A stretch of 64,000 bases of DNA, taken from NCBI RefSeq assembly GCF_013388355.1, contig NZ_CP058246.1:3534001-3598000 (forward strand). The letters run 5' to 3'. Positions 8,715 to 18,228 of the stretch are shown here, in pieces (the stretch's first letter is position 1; each line of letters opens with the position of its first letter). The notes under the pieces are model-generated. The model saw only the letters and a list, made by a program, of their open reading frames with translations, searched no databases and was not told the origin of the DNA. The translations under genes were made by a program, and so were the position numbers. The DNA is from Flavobacterium sp. LPB0248. GTDB taxonomy: Bacteria > Bacteroidota > Bacteroidia > Flavobacteriales > Flavobacteriaceae.

Positions 8715-11700
8715 ATGAAACATAAATTAAAAGGATTTATGGTGCTTTTTTTTGTACTGACGATGCAGTTTGGTGTTGCTCAGGAGAAAAAAATCACAGG
8801 AGTAGTTTCAGATGCAAATGGACCAATTCCAGGTGTAAATGTAATGGTCAAAGGGACTAAAACAGGAGTACAATCAAGTTTTGATGGAAAGTATGTAATA
8901 AACGCTAAAATTGGAGATGTTTTGACGTTTTCTTACATGGGTTTTAAAGATGTTAATTTAACCATTAAATCTAGTTCTGTTCTGAATATTAAAATGCAAG
9001 AAAGTGGGAAAGAATTAGATGAGGTGGTGGTTGTAGCTTATGGTAAGCAAAAATTGAAATCTGTTGTGGGGTCGATGGCCGTTGTTGGCTCTGAGGTACT
9101 GGAAAAGCAACAAAATGTAAATGTGTTGAACGCATTGCAAGGAAGTGTTGCAGGTGTTAATATTATTTCTTCTGGAGGTATGCCTGGCGAAAATCCTACA
9201 ATTCGAATAAGAGGAGTTGGTTCAATTAATGCTTCTGCTGAACCGTTGATTGTTTTGGATGGTGCTCCTTTTAGTGGAAATATGAACACAATAAGCTCTG
9301 ATCAAATTGAATCGATGACGGTATTGAAAGATGCTTCATCAACAGCTTTATATGGTTCAAGAGGTGCAAATGGGGTAATACTTATTACAACAAAAAGAGG
9401 AAAATTAAATTCTCTACCAAGAGTTAATTTTACTAGTTCTGTTGGATTTGCTAGTAACGCGGTGCCTTTGCATAAATTACTTAGCACTGATGATTACATG
9501 AAGCTTAGTTGGGAAGCCATCAGAAATACAAATCAGTACATCAATAAACAGACTCCTGATGTGGCTGGTCTGAATGCTTCAAATTCTCTGATTTCTAGAC
9601 TTGGTTATAATCCTTATACTGTTTCGACCCCTGTTGATGCCAATGGTAATTTAGTTACAACAGATAAAAAATGGGATACAAATTGGGCTGATTTAATGTT
9701 AAATAAGGCGGCAGTACGAAAAGAAAACACTTTATCTGTATCTGGTGGTAGTGATAACACTAGATACTTTTTTACTTCTAATTATTTATCGCAAGAAGGA
9801 AATGTTGCTACGTCTAAATTTGAGCGTGCAACAACACGTCTTAGCATTGATACCAAAGTGAACAATTGGATGAAAGTTGGTGCAACGATGTTTTATTCAA
9901 CCTCGAATCAAAATTTTCCTTCTCAAAGTGGCACTAGTTTTCAAAGTGCAATTCAATGGATTTATAATGTTCCGTCAATTTATCCAGTTTATCAAAGAGA
10001 TAATAATGGAGATTTAGTATTTGATGGTAATGGGCAAAAAATCTTTGATTATGGTGCAACCTCTGGACAATTGTTAAATGGTAACAGACCGAAATACAAT
10101 AATGAAAATGCTTACGGATCTCTCTATATGTATAAGGTTGGTTACAAACGAGATAATTATACCGCAAATGCTTACTTAGAATTTACATTAGCTAAAGATT
10201 TGACATTCAAAACAAATTTAGCATATGATAAATATATCTATGATTATTATAATTATGCAAGTAATGAAGTAGGTTATGCAGCAAGTGTTGGCGGAAGAGT
10301 TACTCAGGAAAGAGATATTACAACGTCGACAAATTTAATTAATAGTTTGAGCTATAAAAAATCTTTCGGAAGTCATAATTTTTCTGCGGACTTAATACAA
10401 GAGTCATATAATTTCAAAATAGATGCTTTGGAGGCTCAAGGGGAAGGTTTTTTGCCTGGGGTAAAAGTTTTAGATGGCAGCACTACGCCAGCAAGTGTTG
10501 GAGGGTATGTCTCAGAGGATAGAATCTCAAGTTATCTAGGACGTTTAGCCTACAATTATGAGGAAAAATATTTTATAGAAGGCTCTTATAGAAGAGACGG
10601 GTCTTCGAGATTTAATTCAAATGTTAGATGGGGAAATTTTTATTCAATAGGAGGGTCGTGGTTAATATCTCAGGAAAATTTCTTAAAAGAGAATTCTGTT
10701 ATAAGCGAATTAAAATTAAGAGGTTCTTATGGTGAGCTAGGGAATAATCAAACAGTTGATATTAACCAAACGGTAGATGGTAATTATAGACCTAATTATT
10801 TTCCTTACAAACAATTATTTGAGACAGGATACAATGAATTAGATAATACAGGAGTAGTTTTAGGTTCTGCGGTTGATCCATATTTGACATGGGAGAAAAC
10901 GGCTTCTACTGATATTGGACTTGATTTTGGCATTTTCAAAAATAGATTGACAGGAACAGTTGATTACTATAACAAAAAATCTATTGATCTGATTTATACA
11001 AAACCTCTTCCAGGCTCAACAGGAAACACTGGTATTACTACAAATGTTGGAGCACTCAAAAATTACGGATGGGAGATTGCATTAAACTCTAAAAATATTA
11101 AAAAGCCAAATTTTGATTGGACATCTGGCGTGAATCTATCATTTGATAAAAATAGAATTACAGAACTTACACAAGAAAGTTATATAAATGGAACTAAAAG
11201 ATGGGAAGTTGGTCGCTCTTTGTATGATTTTTACCTTCAAGAGTGGGCTGGTGTAGATTCAGAAACTGGTTACGGAATGTGGTATAAAGATGTTTTAGGT
11301 GCCGACGGTAAGCCAACAGGAGAAAAAGTTACGACCAAGGTATATTCTGAAGCCACTAGATACTATAATGGTAAGTCATCTTTACCTGATTTTGTTGGTG
11401 GTTTCACGAACTTTTTTAGATATAAAAATATTGATTTAAACGTTTTGTTTAATTTCAGTTCTGGATCATATGTTTACGACAGTAGTTATATTGGTCTGAT
11501 GGAAGGCTTTAAAAGTGCAGGACAAGCAGCAAGTCAAGATATTGAAAATCGCTGGCAAAAGCCTGGTGATATAACAGATGTTCCATTATTGTTGGCTTCA
11601 AATAATGATTTCAATTCTCAATCGACAAGATTCTTATTTAGAAATGATTATGTAAGGCTTAAATCGTTAAATTTTGGATACAATTTTCCTCAAAGTGTTC

Positions 11701-11867
11701 TCGATAGAACGAGTCTCTCTAAAGTAAGGTTGTACTTTCAAGGAGACAATTTATGGACTTACCAATCTCATAAAGGTCTCGATCCAGAGCAGAGTTTTGC
11801 AGGTACTACAAATAACAGATCTTATAACTTAAAAGTCGTTTCTTTTGGACTTAATTTAGAATTTTAA
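8715..11867 (+). CDS. SusC/RagA family TonB-linked outer membrane protein (operon 2)
   Basis: Second outer membrane TonB-dependent importer, 1050 residues. Signal peptide MKHKLKGFMVLFFVLTMQ to VAQ; regulatory-like domain at about 25-105 (GVVSDANGPIPGVNVMVKG); TonB box region ELDEVVVVAYGKQ, the commonest SusC form; plug with LYGSRGANGVILITTKRG; barrel ending VSFGLNLEF. Its first 80 residues resemble the neighbour (KLKG, FFV, KKITG, FDGKYVINA), but the barrel is clearly different, so it probably takes a different substrate. The susD gene starts 11 bases later. Confidence 0.95.
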   Translation: MKHKLKGFMVLFFVLTMQFGVAQEKKITGVVSDANGPIPGVNVMVKGTKTGVQSSFDGKYVINAKIGDVLTFSYMGFKDVNLTIKSSSVLNIKMQESGKELDEVVVVAYGKQKLKSVVGSMAVVGSEVLEKQQNVNVLNALQGSVAGVNIISSGGMPGENPTIRIRGVGSINASAEPLIVLDGAPFSGNMNTISSDQIESMTVLKDASSTALYGSRGANGVILITTKRGKLNSLPRVNFTSSVGFASNAVPLHKLLSTDDYMKLSWEAIRNTNQYINKQTPDVAGLNASNSLISRLGYNPYTVSTPVDANGNLVTTDKKWDTNWADLMLNKAAVRKENTLSVSGGSDNTRYFFTSNYLSQEGNVATSKFERATTRLSIDTKVNNWMKVGATMFYSTSNQNFPSQSGTSFQSAIQWIYNVPSIYPVYQRDNNGDLVFDGNGQKIFDYGATSGQLLNGNRPKYNNENAYGSLYMYKVGYKRDNYTANAYLEFTLAKDLTFKTNLAYDKYIYDYYNYASNEVGYAASVGGRVTQERDITTSTNLINSLSYKKSFGSHNFSADLIQESYNFKIDALEAQGEGFLPGVKVLDGSTTPASVGGYVSEDRISSYLGRLAYNYEEKYFIEGSYRRDGSSRFNSNVRWGNFYSIGGSWLISQENFLKENSVISELKLRGSYGELGNNQTVDINQTVDGNYRPNYFPYKQLFETGYNELDNTGVVLGSAVDPYLTWEKTASTDIGLDFGIFKNRLTGTVDYYNKKSIDLIYTKPLPGSTGNTGITTNVGALKNYGWEIALNSKNIKKPNFDWTSGVNLSFDKNRITELTQESYINGTKRWEVGRSLYDFYLQEWAGVDSETGYGMWYKDVLGADGKPTGEKVTTKVYSEATRYYNGKSSLPDFVGGFTNFFRYKNIDLNVLFNFSSGSYVYDSSYIGLMEGFKSAGQAASQDIENRWQKPGDITDVPLLLASNNDFNSQSTRFLFRNDYVRLKSLNFGYNFPQSVLDRTSLSKVRLYFQGDNLWTYQSHKGLDPEQSFAGTTNNRSYNLKVVSFGLNLEF

Positions 11868-11878
11868 AATAAAAATAT

Positions 11879-13312
11879 ATGAAGAGTTTAATTTTAAAAA
11901 TTTTCATTGCTATAGTGACATTGCTCACAACGGCAAGTTGTAGCAAAGATTTTCTTGATGAACCCCAGCCAACTGCAGGAGTTTCTGAAACAGTTATATT
12001 TAGTTCGAGAGAAGGAGTTGAGGCTTTTATTTCTGGAATAATGAGACGTTTTAGAGGACAGTTTAGTTCTACAGATACTGCTGGTCTTAATTCAATATTT
12101 TTTGCAAGGAGTGTGAAAGGGAATGATTTGATTCAAGCGGATAATTGGTTTGGATCTGACTATGCTAATACAAATAGAGAGCCTACATATAGGAGGACTA
12201 TATTTACTTGGAATTATTGTTATTATATGATTAATCAAGCCAATGCTTTAATCACTGGTGTAGAAGAGAGTACTGTGTTAACTTCACAGGATAAAAAAGA
12301 ACTTGCTGCTTATGGTTATGCACTTAGAGGGTTTTTCTATCATCAATTAGTTTTAGAATTTTGTCCATCATATTCAGTAGATACCAATTACCCAGCTCCA
12401 CCAATTTATACTAGTGTTTCTAAAGAAGGAAATGCAATGTCAACAGTAGGAGAGATGTATATGTTTATAGAATCAGATTTATTAAAAGCTATTGATGGCT
12501 TGACAGCTAACCGCTTAGGAAAGTCTTATATTAATAAAAATGTTGCAAATGGTATTTTAGCAGAGGTTTACCAAGTAATGGGTAATTGGTCTGGAGCTGC
12601 CAATGCTGCTAATGCAGCTTATGGAGGTGATCCGGCAGCAGTTTTGAATGCTGCAGGCTATCGTTCTGGATTCGATAATTATTCTAGTGTTGAATGGATT
12701 TGGGGAACTCCTCAAAGGTCAGATCAAACTAATTATTATTATAATGCACCAGCTGTAATGACAGATCATATGGTTGCTTCATATGCCGCAACATATATAA
12801 ATAAAGATTTTGTGAGTTTATTTTCTCCAACGGATGTTAGAGGGTATTTTCAAAAGAAAAGCGCTTCGATAACAGACATAAATGATTTTAGATATTGGAT
12901 TACTCGCAAGTTTTCATTTAGTTTTGCAGGACATAATCCTATTATAAGAGCTCCTGAGATGATTTTAATCGAAGCAGAAGCTAAGGTTAGATTAGGTGAT
13001 GAGGTTACAGGGCATAATTTACTTTATACGTTACAGAAAGATAGAGATGTGAATGCAGTTAAATCTGCTAATACAGGAGCAGCTCTTATTGATGAAATCT
13101 TGATGGAAAGAAGAAAAGAACTATATGCTGAGAATGGTGTGGAATGGTTTGATGCGAAACGGTTAAGAAGAGGAATTACGAGAACAGGTAACCATAGAAT
13201 TGGTGCGGCAGGTAGTTTAACAGCTGATGATAAGAAATTTTTCTTAAAAATACCTCAGGCTGAAATTGATGCAAACCCATTAATACCGAAAGATATAAAC
13301 AATAATAGATAG
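11879..13312 (+). CDS. SusD/RagB family nutrient-binding outer membrane lipoprotein (operon 2)
   Basis: Lipoprotein with lipobox TTASC (Cys21), followed by SKDFLDEPQPTAGVSETVIF, the standard SusD N-terminus. The C-terminal RagB/SusD signature is present: IRAPEMILIEAEAKVRLGD, then LMERRKELYAENGVEWFDAKR. Length 477 is typical. It differs in family branch from the susD of operon 1. A strong terminator shared with the convergent DUF6607-like gene follows. Confidence 0.95.
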   Translation: MKSLILKIFIAIVTLLTTASCSKDFLDEPQPTAGVSETVIFSSREGVEAFISGIMRRFRGQFSSTDTAGLNSIFFARSVKGNDLIQADNWFGSDYANTNREPTYRRTIFTWNYCYYMINQANALITGVEESTVLTSQDKKELAAYGYALRGFFYHQLVLEFCPSYSVDTNYPAPPIYTSVSKEGNAMSTVGEMYMFIESDLLKAIDGLTANRLGKSYINKNVANGILAEVYQVMGNWSGAANAANAAYGGDPAAVLNAAGYRSGFDNYSSVEWIWGTPQRSDQTNYYYNAPAVMTDHMVASYAATYINKDFVSLFSPTDVRGYFQKKSASITDINDFRYWITRKFSFSFAGHNPIIRAPEMILIEAEAKVRLGDEVTGHNLLYTLQKDRDVNAVKSANTGAALIDEILMERRKELYAENGVEWFDAKRLRRGITRTGNHRIGAAGSLTADDKKFFLKIPQAEIDANPLIPKDINNNR

Positions 13313-13314
13313 AT

Positions 13315-13352
13315 AAAAAAAAGCCGGAAGTCTCAAAACTTCCGGCTTTTTT
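13315..13352. terminator. Bidirectional terminator between susD 2 and the DUF6607-like gene
   Basis: AAAAGCCGGAAG pairs with CTTCCGGCTTTT around an 8-base loop (13331-13338), flanked by A and T tracts on both sides. It serves the plus-strand operon and the minus-strand gene ending at 13370. Confidence 0.88.
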
Positions 13353-13369
13353 ATAACAACTAATTCTAA

Positions 13370-14272
13370 TTACTTAACAAATTTGTCAATGATTTTATCT
13401 GTTTCTGCTTTTGAAGCATCTGGTTTCAAATCAAATAAAAGAGAGTAAAGTGCTTTTCTGTCAACTTTAGCTTCTAGGTTTAAGTCTTGGTGTCTGTCAA
13501 AAAGAGTTTGCCATTTGTCACGAACGTTTTTCCAAAGTGCATTATTTTCCTTCCACCATTTTTGTCCTGCGATACATTTAGAGTTATCTACTTTAGTATA
13601 AACATCAAATCCTTTTTCTTGAGCTAGTAAAACATCTTTTCCAGCATCGTCACGAACTAATTTGTCATTGTCTTGCTCATGATTCCAACCTGTAGCAGTG
13701 ATTTCGTGGATGTTTCTTCTTTTTAAAACATTATAATCGTTACGTTTTGTCTGCTCTCTTCTAGGAAGTGGTGCATCTGCAACGTTTGCCCAATAATCTT
13801 GTCCGTCAACATGTACCCAAGTTGAAGATCCCTCATATCTTGGACTATCGTCTACTTGATATACTTTTTGAGTCCACTGACCTTTAACAGCCTTTTTGTC
13901 TAATTTCTTGTATTTCCAAGAATTGCCTTTGTCAAAAGTGTATAAGTCTGTGTTTTCGTAAAGCCAATCTTGTCTCCAGTGTTTGATAATCATATCAGGA
14001 CTTACAATAAGTAAATGCTGCATTACAATTTTGTTTGGAGTATCTTCTAACAACTCAACCCATTCTAAAGCAGATTCGTGTTTAGTCTCAGAAGGTTTAT
14101 AAGTAAGAGAATCTTTTGGGTAAGAGAAAGTTTCTGTGAAATTGAACTTCACCTCATAACAACCACACATCGATTTAATAGATTTTATGTCTTGTTGTTT
14201 CTTGTCCTGACTAAATCCAAGACCACATGTTAAAGCCATAGCGGCTGACAAAAAAAGGCTTTTTGAAATCAT
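13370..14272 (-). CDS. Secreted protein of unknown function, DUF6607-like
   Basis: 300 residues with a signal peptide ending LGFSQ. I recognise it from general memory as the DUF6607-type protein seen beside HmuR/HmuY-like genes in Flavobacteriia; no biochemical function is known to me. Visible traits are a CGC motif soon after the mature N-terminus (SMCGCYEVKFNF), many Trp and charged residues in the middle (RQDWLYEN, WTQKVYQVDD, YWANVADAPLPRRE) and a Lys-rich C-terminus. It is divergent from the receptor gene, with promoters for both in the 105-base gap. The context suggests a part in haem or iron uptake, which is inference. Confidence 0.6.
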   Translation of the reverse strand: MISKSLFLSAAMALTCGLGFSQDKKQQDIKSIKSMCGCYEVKFNFTETFSYPKDSLTYKPSETKHESALEWVELLEDTPNKIVMQHLLIVSPDMIIKHWRQDWLYENTDLYTFDKGNSWKYKKLDKKAVKGQWTQKVYQVDDSPRYEGSSTWVHVDGQDYWANVADAPLPRREQTKRNDYNVLKRRNIHEITATGWNHEQDNDKLVRDDAGKDVLLAQEKGFDVYTKVDNSKCIAGQKWWKENNALWKNVRDKWQTLFDRHQDLNLEAKVDRKALYSLLFDLKPDASKAETDKIIDKFVK

Positions 14273-14301
14273 AACTTATTGTTTTGTTTTTAAATTTTTC
14301 G

Positions 14302-14328
14302 CAAATATATAAATTTAATTTAGAACAA
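14302..14328 (-). promoter_or_regulatory. Minus-strand promoter of the DUF6607-like gene
   Basis: Read on the minus strand: TTG (14328-14326), a 16-base spacer and TATATTTG (14309-14302). The -7 box is perfect and the spacer one base short of the usual range. Confidence 0.6.
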
Positions 14329-14341
14329 TTAAAAATAGTTA

Positions 14342-14349
14342 TATATTTG
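14342..14349 (+). promoter_or_regulatory. -7 box of the receptor-HmuY operon
   Basis: TATATTTG, the same sequence as the divergent promoter's -7 box, 28 bases before the receptor ATG. No good -33 TTG is visible, which fits a promoter needing an activator. Confidence 0.6.
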
Positions 14350-14377
14350 CATAGATTATTAAGACTGAATAAAAATA

Positions 14378-16528
14378 ATGAAAATTAAAATTACCCTTTT
14401 TGCTGGATTTCTATTTTGTACATATTCTTTTGCTCAGCAGAAAGATAGTATTGCCTCTAAGGAAAAACTTTCCGAAGTTGTTGTTACAGGACAGTTTGAA
14501 CCACAATCTATAAAGAAGTCTGTTTTTAATGTACGAGTGATTTCTAAGGAAGACATAAAACAATTGGCGGCAAATAATTTGTCAGATGTTTTAAATCAAT
14601 ATTTAAATATTACAGTTCAGAATAGTGGGAGCGATGGACGTTCTACGGTTTCAATGTTCGGATTAGATTCGCAATATTTTAAAATTTTAATAGATAATAT
14701 ACCATTGGTGAGCGATACAGGTATGGGAACCAATGTTGACCTAACGCAGGTAAATCTTGACGATGTAGAACGCATTGAGATTATAGAAGGTTCTATGGGG
14801 GTGACTCATGGAGCAAATGCGGTTAGTGGTATTTTAAATATTATTACTAAAAAAGGTGGCGGTTATAGATGGCAAGTAAGTGCAACTCTTCAAGAAGAAT
14901 CAGTTGGTAACGAATATGCACTTTTTGATAAAGGCCGTCATATTCAGGCTGTTAAAGTAGCTCATAATTTTAATGAAAACTGGTTTGTAAATATTGGAGG
15001 AAACCGTAATGATTTTGCGGGATTTTACGATGATAAAAAAGGAAAAGATTATACAGGAGATGATGGTTTACGAGGCTACAGTTGGTTGCCAAAAGAACAG
15101 TTAGTCGGAAATGCTATGTTGGGATATCAAAAGAATGATTTTAGGATTTTTTACAAGTTTGATTATTATGGGGAAAACGTACATTATTATAGTCCGATTT
15201 TAATTCCGCAGGATAATTATCCTTTTCCAGATACCTATTTTACAAATGACAAACGTTTTTTGACAAACCGTTTTTATCACCATTTAAACTCTAATGGGAA
15301 ACTTTTTTCTAAACTTAATTACAATGTTTCTGTTTCACATCAGAAGCAAGAACGTGATTTGGAAAAGTTTAATTACCAGCTTGAAACTGAACAAGAATTT
15401 GCCAATGATAGGCAAACATATCAGTCTAAAGAAGTGCTATATTCTACGGGAACGTTGAGCAATTTTTTTAATAATAAGAAAGTTGATTTTCAATTAGGAT
15501 ATGAAATAACAAATGAAAATGGGTTTTATAATGCAGCGGCAGGAACTTTTAAAGATGATCAGCAGCAATTTAAAGATATTAGAAAAAGGCTCGAAAACTA
15601 TGATATTTTTTCTGTAGCTGAAATTAACCTAAATGAAAAATTCTCAATCAGACCAGGTCTTCGATATTCATTTCAGGCACAGTTTGATAATCAATATGCA
15701 AGTTCTTTAGGATTAAGATATCTTTTCAAAAAAGGATTAGAGGCAAGGGCTTCACTTGGAAAATCTTATCGTACACCAAACTTTGACGAACTTTATACAT
15801 ATTTTGTTGATTCAAATCATAACCTTCAAGGGAATCCTGAGTTAGTACCTGAGAACAGTACGTCATACGAGTTGAGTTTTAAAAGATCTTGTTTTTTTGA
15901 CTCAGGAGCTCAAATCGCAAACAATCTTGCAGTTACTTATTTAAATGTAAATGATCGAATTGATATGGTCTTGACACAAGTAACTCCACTAGTTTATAAA
16001 TATGTAAATATTAATGAATATAAGATGTGGAATGTGTCTACTACAGAGCAATACTCTTATAAAAACTGGAACATAAAGGTTGGTGCTGCTTTGGTGGGAA
16101 TTTCACGAAAAATAGATTTGGCAGCTTTAAATTTAACTTCAGATGATAAATTCTTGTATTCTTTGAACTTAAACTCTAGTATTTCTTACAATGTTCCAAA
16201 ATGGAATACACTATTTGCTCTTTACTACAAATATAATGGAAAGCAACAACAGTATGTTGCTGGAACAGATACTGCAGGTGGTGCGCAATTTTTCTTAAGC
16301 GAAATAGAGCCTTACAGTTGGATGGATTTTTCTGTTAGAAAGTTCTTTTTCAAAAATCAATTTGAAGTTACAGCGGGAGCTAGAAACATATTTAATATAA
16401 CAAACGTGCAAACGACTCAAAGTGGAGGGTCTACAGGAGGAGTTCATGCTACAGGAAGTCCTGATTTGCTACTAGGATACGGACGTTCTTACTTTCTAAA
16501 ACTTACATATAACCTAAATTTTAATTAA
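14378..16528 (+). CDS. TonB-dependent receptor, probable haem receptor (HmuR-like)
   Basis: Outer membrane receptor of 716 residues. Signal peptide to about residue 19 (FCTYSFAQ); TonB box KLSEVVVTGQF near 29-39; plug domain with NNLSDVLNQYLNITVQNSG and VERIEIIEGSMGVTHGANAV; barrel through to the terminal aromatic region. It lacks the SusC-type N-terminal extension, so it is a classical siderophore/haem/vitamin-type receptor. The next gene, 12 bases later, encodes an HmuY-like lipoprotein, which is why haem is the favoured substrate. The barrel contains SYRTPNFDELY and GNPELVPENSTSYELSF, a stretch conserved in this receptor class. Confidence 0.85.
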   Translation: MKIKITLFAGFLFCTYSFAQQKDSIASKEKLSEVVVTGQFEPQSIKKSVFNVRVISKEDIKQLAANNLSDVLNQYLNITVQNSGSDGRSTVSMFGLDSQYFKILIDNIPLVSDTGMGTNVDLTQVNLDDVERIEIIEGSMGVTHGANAVSGILNIITKKGGGYRWQVSATLQEESVGNEYALFDKGRHIQAVKVAHNFNENWFVNIGGNRNDFAGFYDDKKGKDYTGDDGLRGYSWLPKEQLVGNAMLGYQKNDFRIFYKFDYYGENVHYYSPILIPQDNYPFPDTYFTNDKRFLTNRFYHHLNSNGKLFSKLNYNVSVSHQKQERDLEKFNYQLETEQEFANDRQTYQSKEVLYSTGTLSNFFNNKKVDFQLGYEITNENGFYNAAAGTFKDDQQQFKDIRKRLENYDIFSVAEINLNEKFSIRPGLRYSFQAQFDNQYASSLGLRYLFKKGLEARASLGKSYRTPNFDELYTYFVDSNHNLQGNPELVPENSTSYELSFKRSCFFDSGAQIANNLAVTYLNVNDRIDMVLTQVTPLVYKYVNINEYKMWNVSTTEQYSYKNWNIKVGAALVGISRKIDLAALNLTSDDKFLYSLNLNSSISYNVPKWNTLFALYYKYNGKQQQYVAGTDTAGGAQFFLSEIEPYSWMDFSVRKFFFKNQFEVTAGARNIFNITNVQTTQSGGSTGGVHATGSPDLLLGYGRSYFLKLTYNLNFN

Positions 16529-16540
16529 TATATAAATCCA

Positions 16541-17950
16541 ATGAAAAAAAACTTTATTTTAATCTTGTCTTTCGTTTTACTAGCTTTTGCAGCTTGTAAT
16601 AGTGACGATAACGAACAGCCAGTTGTAAACTCGGTTGCTTTTGCTGCAACATCCGTAAACTTGTCAAATGCATCTACTCCTATTGAAATTAAATTTGCAA
16701 CTCCCACAGCAGCAGCAGGAAGTGTAACAGTTTCTTTTGTTGAGAAAGATGTAGTAAGTGGAGCTGACTTTAGTACTACACCAGTTGCATCTGCAAAAAC
16801 AGTTGTAGTTCCTTTTGAAAAAAATGTATCTTCTGTGAGTTTTACTTTTAATAAATTAAAAGATGCTATAGAAGGCGAAGTAAAAAATGTTGTGTTTACA
16901 ATTGCAAGTACAACAATAAACTCTACAATAGCTGAGAATAAAACAATCCAAGTTAATTTTAATGAAACAGCTTCTTTAGGAACAGCTTTAGCTCCTGAAC
17001 TTGGTGGTTCTGCACAGTCAAATCAAGTATATGTTGATTTAAGCAGCGGAAAAATGACAAGTGTAGTAAGAGCTTCTTGGGATTTAGGTTTCTACGCTGG
17101 ATCAGAATTCAGAGTAGTATTGAATTCATCTTTAAAAATGTCAGCTAAAGTATTGGCAACAACTAATATTGATGAAGTTCAGGTCGAAGATCCTACTATG
17201 TTATTTTCTCAAGGAACTGGAAATCCTGCTTTAGTTGATGATCCAACAGGAGATCTTACAAAAACTACAATTGCTGAGGTTTCTGCAACCGATTCGGCAA
17301 ATAAAGTTTACTTAATTAATATGGGGAATAATTCGGCAGCAGTTGCTTTGGGAGCAGAAGGTGCTGTAGCAGGAACTTCAAGAGGTTGGAAAAAAATTAG
17401 AATCTTGAAAAGCGGAAATGATTATAAAATTCAATATGCAAATATTGATGCTACAACTCATGATGAAGTTGTAATTTCAAAAAACAGTGCATTTAATTTT
17501 ACATTTTTTAGTCTTTTAGATAAGAAAACAGTTAGTGTTGAGCCACAAAAAGGACTGTGGGATCTTAACTTTACTTCATTTACAAACGTTATTCCTGGAC
17601 AAAACGGATTAGCACCTTATTTATATGCAGATTATGTGGTAAATAACAGTAAAGGAGGAGCTCAGGCTTACCAAGTTCTTACAAGTGCATTTACATTTGA
17701 AGCTTTCACATTAGCAAATGTTGATAATACTAAATTTAATACAGATCCAAGAAATATTGGTTCTAATTGGAGAGGAACAAGTGTAATTGGACCTAATGGT
17801 GATCCAGTTTCTCAGTTTGTTTTAAGAACAGATCGTTTCTACGTTGTTAAAGATCCTGCAGGGAATATCTACAAATTGAAATTTACTGGAGGATTAAAAG
17901 AAAATGGAGAAAGAGGATTCCCTAAATTCCAATATGCTCTTTTAAAATAA
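16541..17950 (+). CDS. HmuY-like haem-binding lipoprotein with extra N-terminal beta domain
   Basis: Lipobox FAACN (Cys19) marks a lipoprotein of 469 residues. Residues about 30-140 form a Calx-beta-like domain (TPIEIKFATP, GADFSTTP, VVVPFEKNVSSVSFTFNKL). From about 155 onwards it matches the HmuY family: NQVYVDLSSGKMTSV followed by ASWDLGFYAGSEFRVVLNSS. Classical Porphyromonas HmuY is only about 215 residues, so this is an extended form. HmuY proteins take haem from host or environmental proteins and pass it to HmuR. The gene is cotranscribed with the receptor upstream and followed by a terminator. Confidence 0.8.
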   Translation: MKKNFILILSFVLLAFAACNSDDNEQPVVNSVAFAATSVNLSNASTPIEIKFATPTAAAGSVTVSFVEKDVVSGADFSTTPVASAKTVVVPFEKNVSSVSFTFNKLKDAIEGEVKNVVFTIASTTINSTIAENKTIQVNFNETASLGTALAPELGGSAQSNQVYVDLSSGKMTSVVRASWDLGFYAGSEFRVVLNSSLKMSAKVLATTNIDEVQVEDPTMLFSQGTGNPALVDDPTGDLTKTTIAEVSATDSANKVYLINMGNNSAAVALGAEGAVAGTSRGWKKIRILKSGNDYKIQYANIDATTHDEVVISKNSAFNFTFFSLLDKKTVSVEPQKGLWDLNFTSFTNVIPGQNGLAPYLYADYVVNNSKGGAQAYQVLTSAFTFEAFTLANVDNTKFNTDPRNIGSNWRGTSVIGPNGDPVSQFVLRTDRFYVVKDPAGNIYKLKFTGGLKENGERGFPKFQYALLK

Positions 17951-18059
17951 TTTTAAAATGAAAAATCTAAAAAATATAAAGATTATTCATTCTAATATAT
18001 AGTGCCTTGCATTAAGATTTAGTTAATCATTAGCTTTGTTTTTTTTATTTTTTTTTGAT

Positions 18060-18093
18060 AAAGAGGTTAGAAAAATTCTAACCTCTTTTTTTT
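18060..18093 (+). terminator. Terminator of the receptor-HmuY operon
   Basis: AAGAGGTTAGAA, loop AAA, TTCTAACCTCTT and a run of T residues. Stem of 12 base pairs. Confidence 0.88.
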
Positions 18094-18137
18094 GTTCTAC
18101 TTTCTTGTTAAAATCAAATAGAAACAAAATGTTATTC

Positions 18138-18145
18138 TATCTTTG
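18138..18145 (+). promoter_or_regulatory. -7 box upstream of the SGNH-MBOAT operon
   Basis: TATCTTTG fits TAnnTTTG. It lies about 84 bases before the GTG start of the first SGNH gene, which would leave a fairly long leader. The only TTG upstream is 30 bases away. Confidence 0.5.
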
Positions 18146-18228
18146 CACAAATTTTTTCTGCAGTAAGTTAGCCTTTATTGAATTGGTTTAATTTTTGAAT
18201 GCAGTTCTTCATATTTTATAATTATTAG

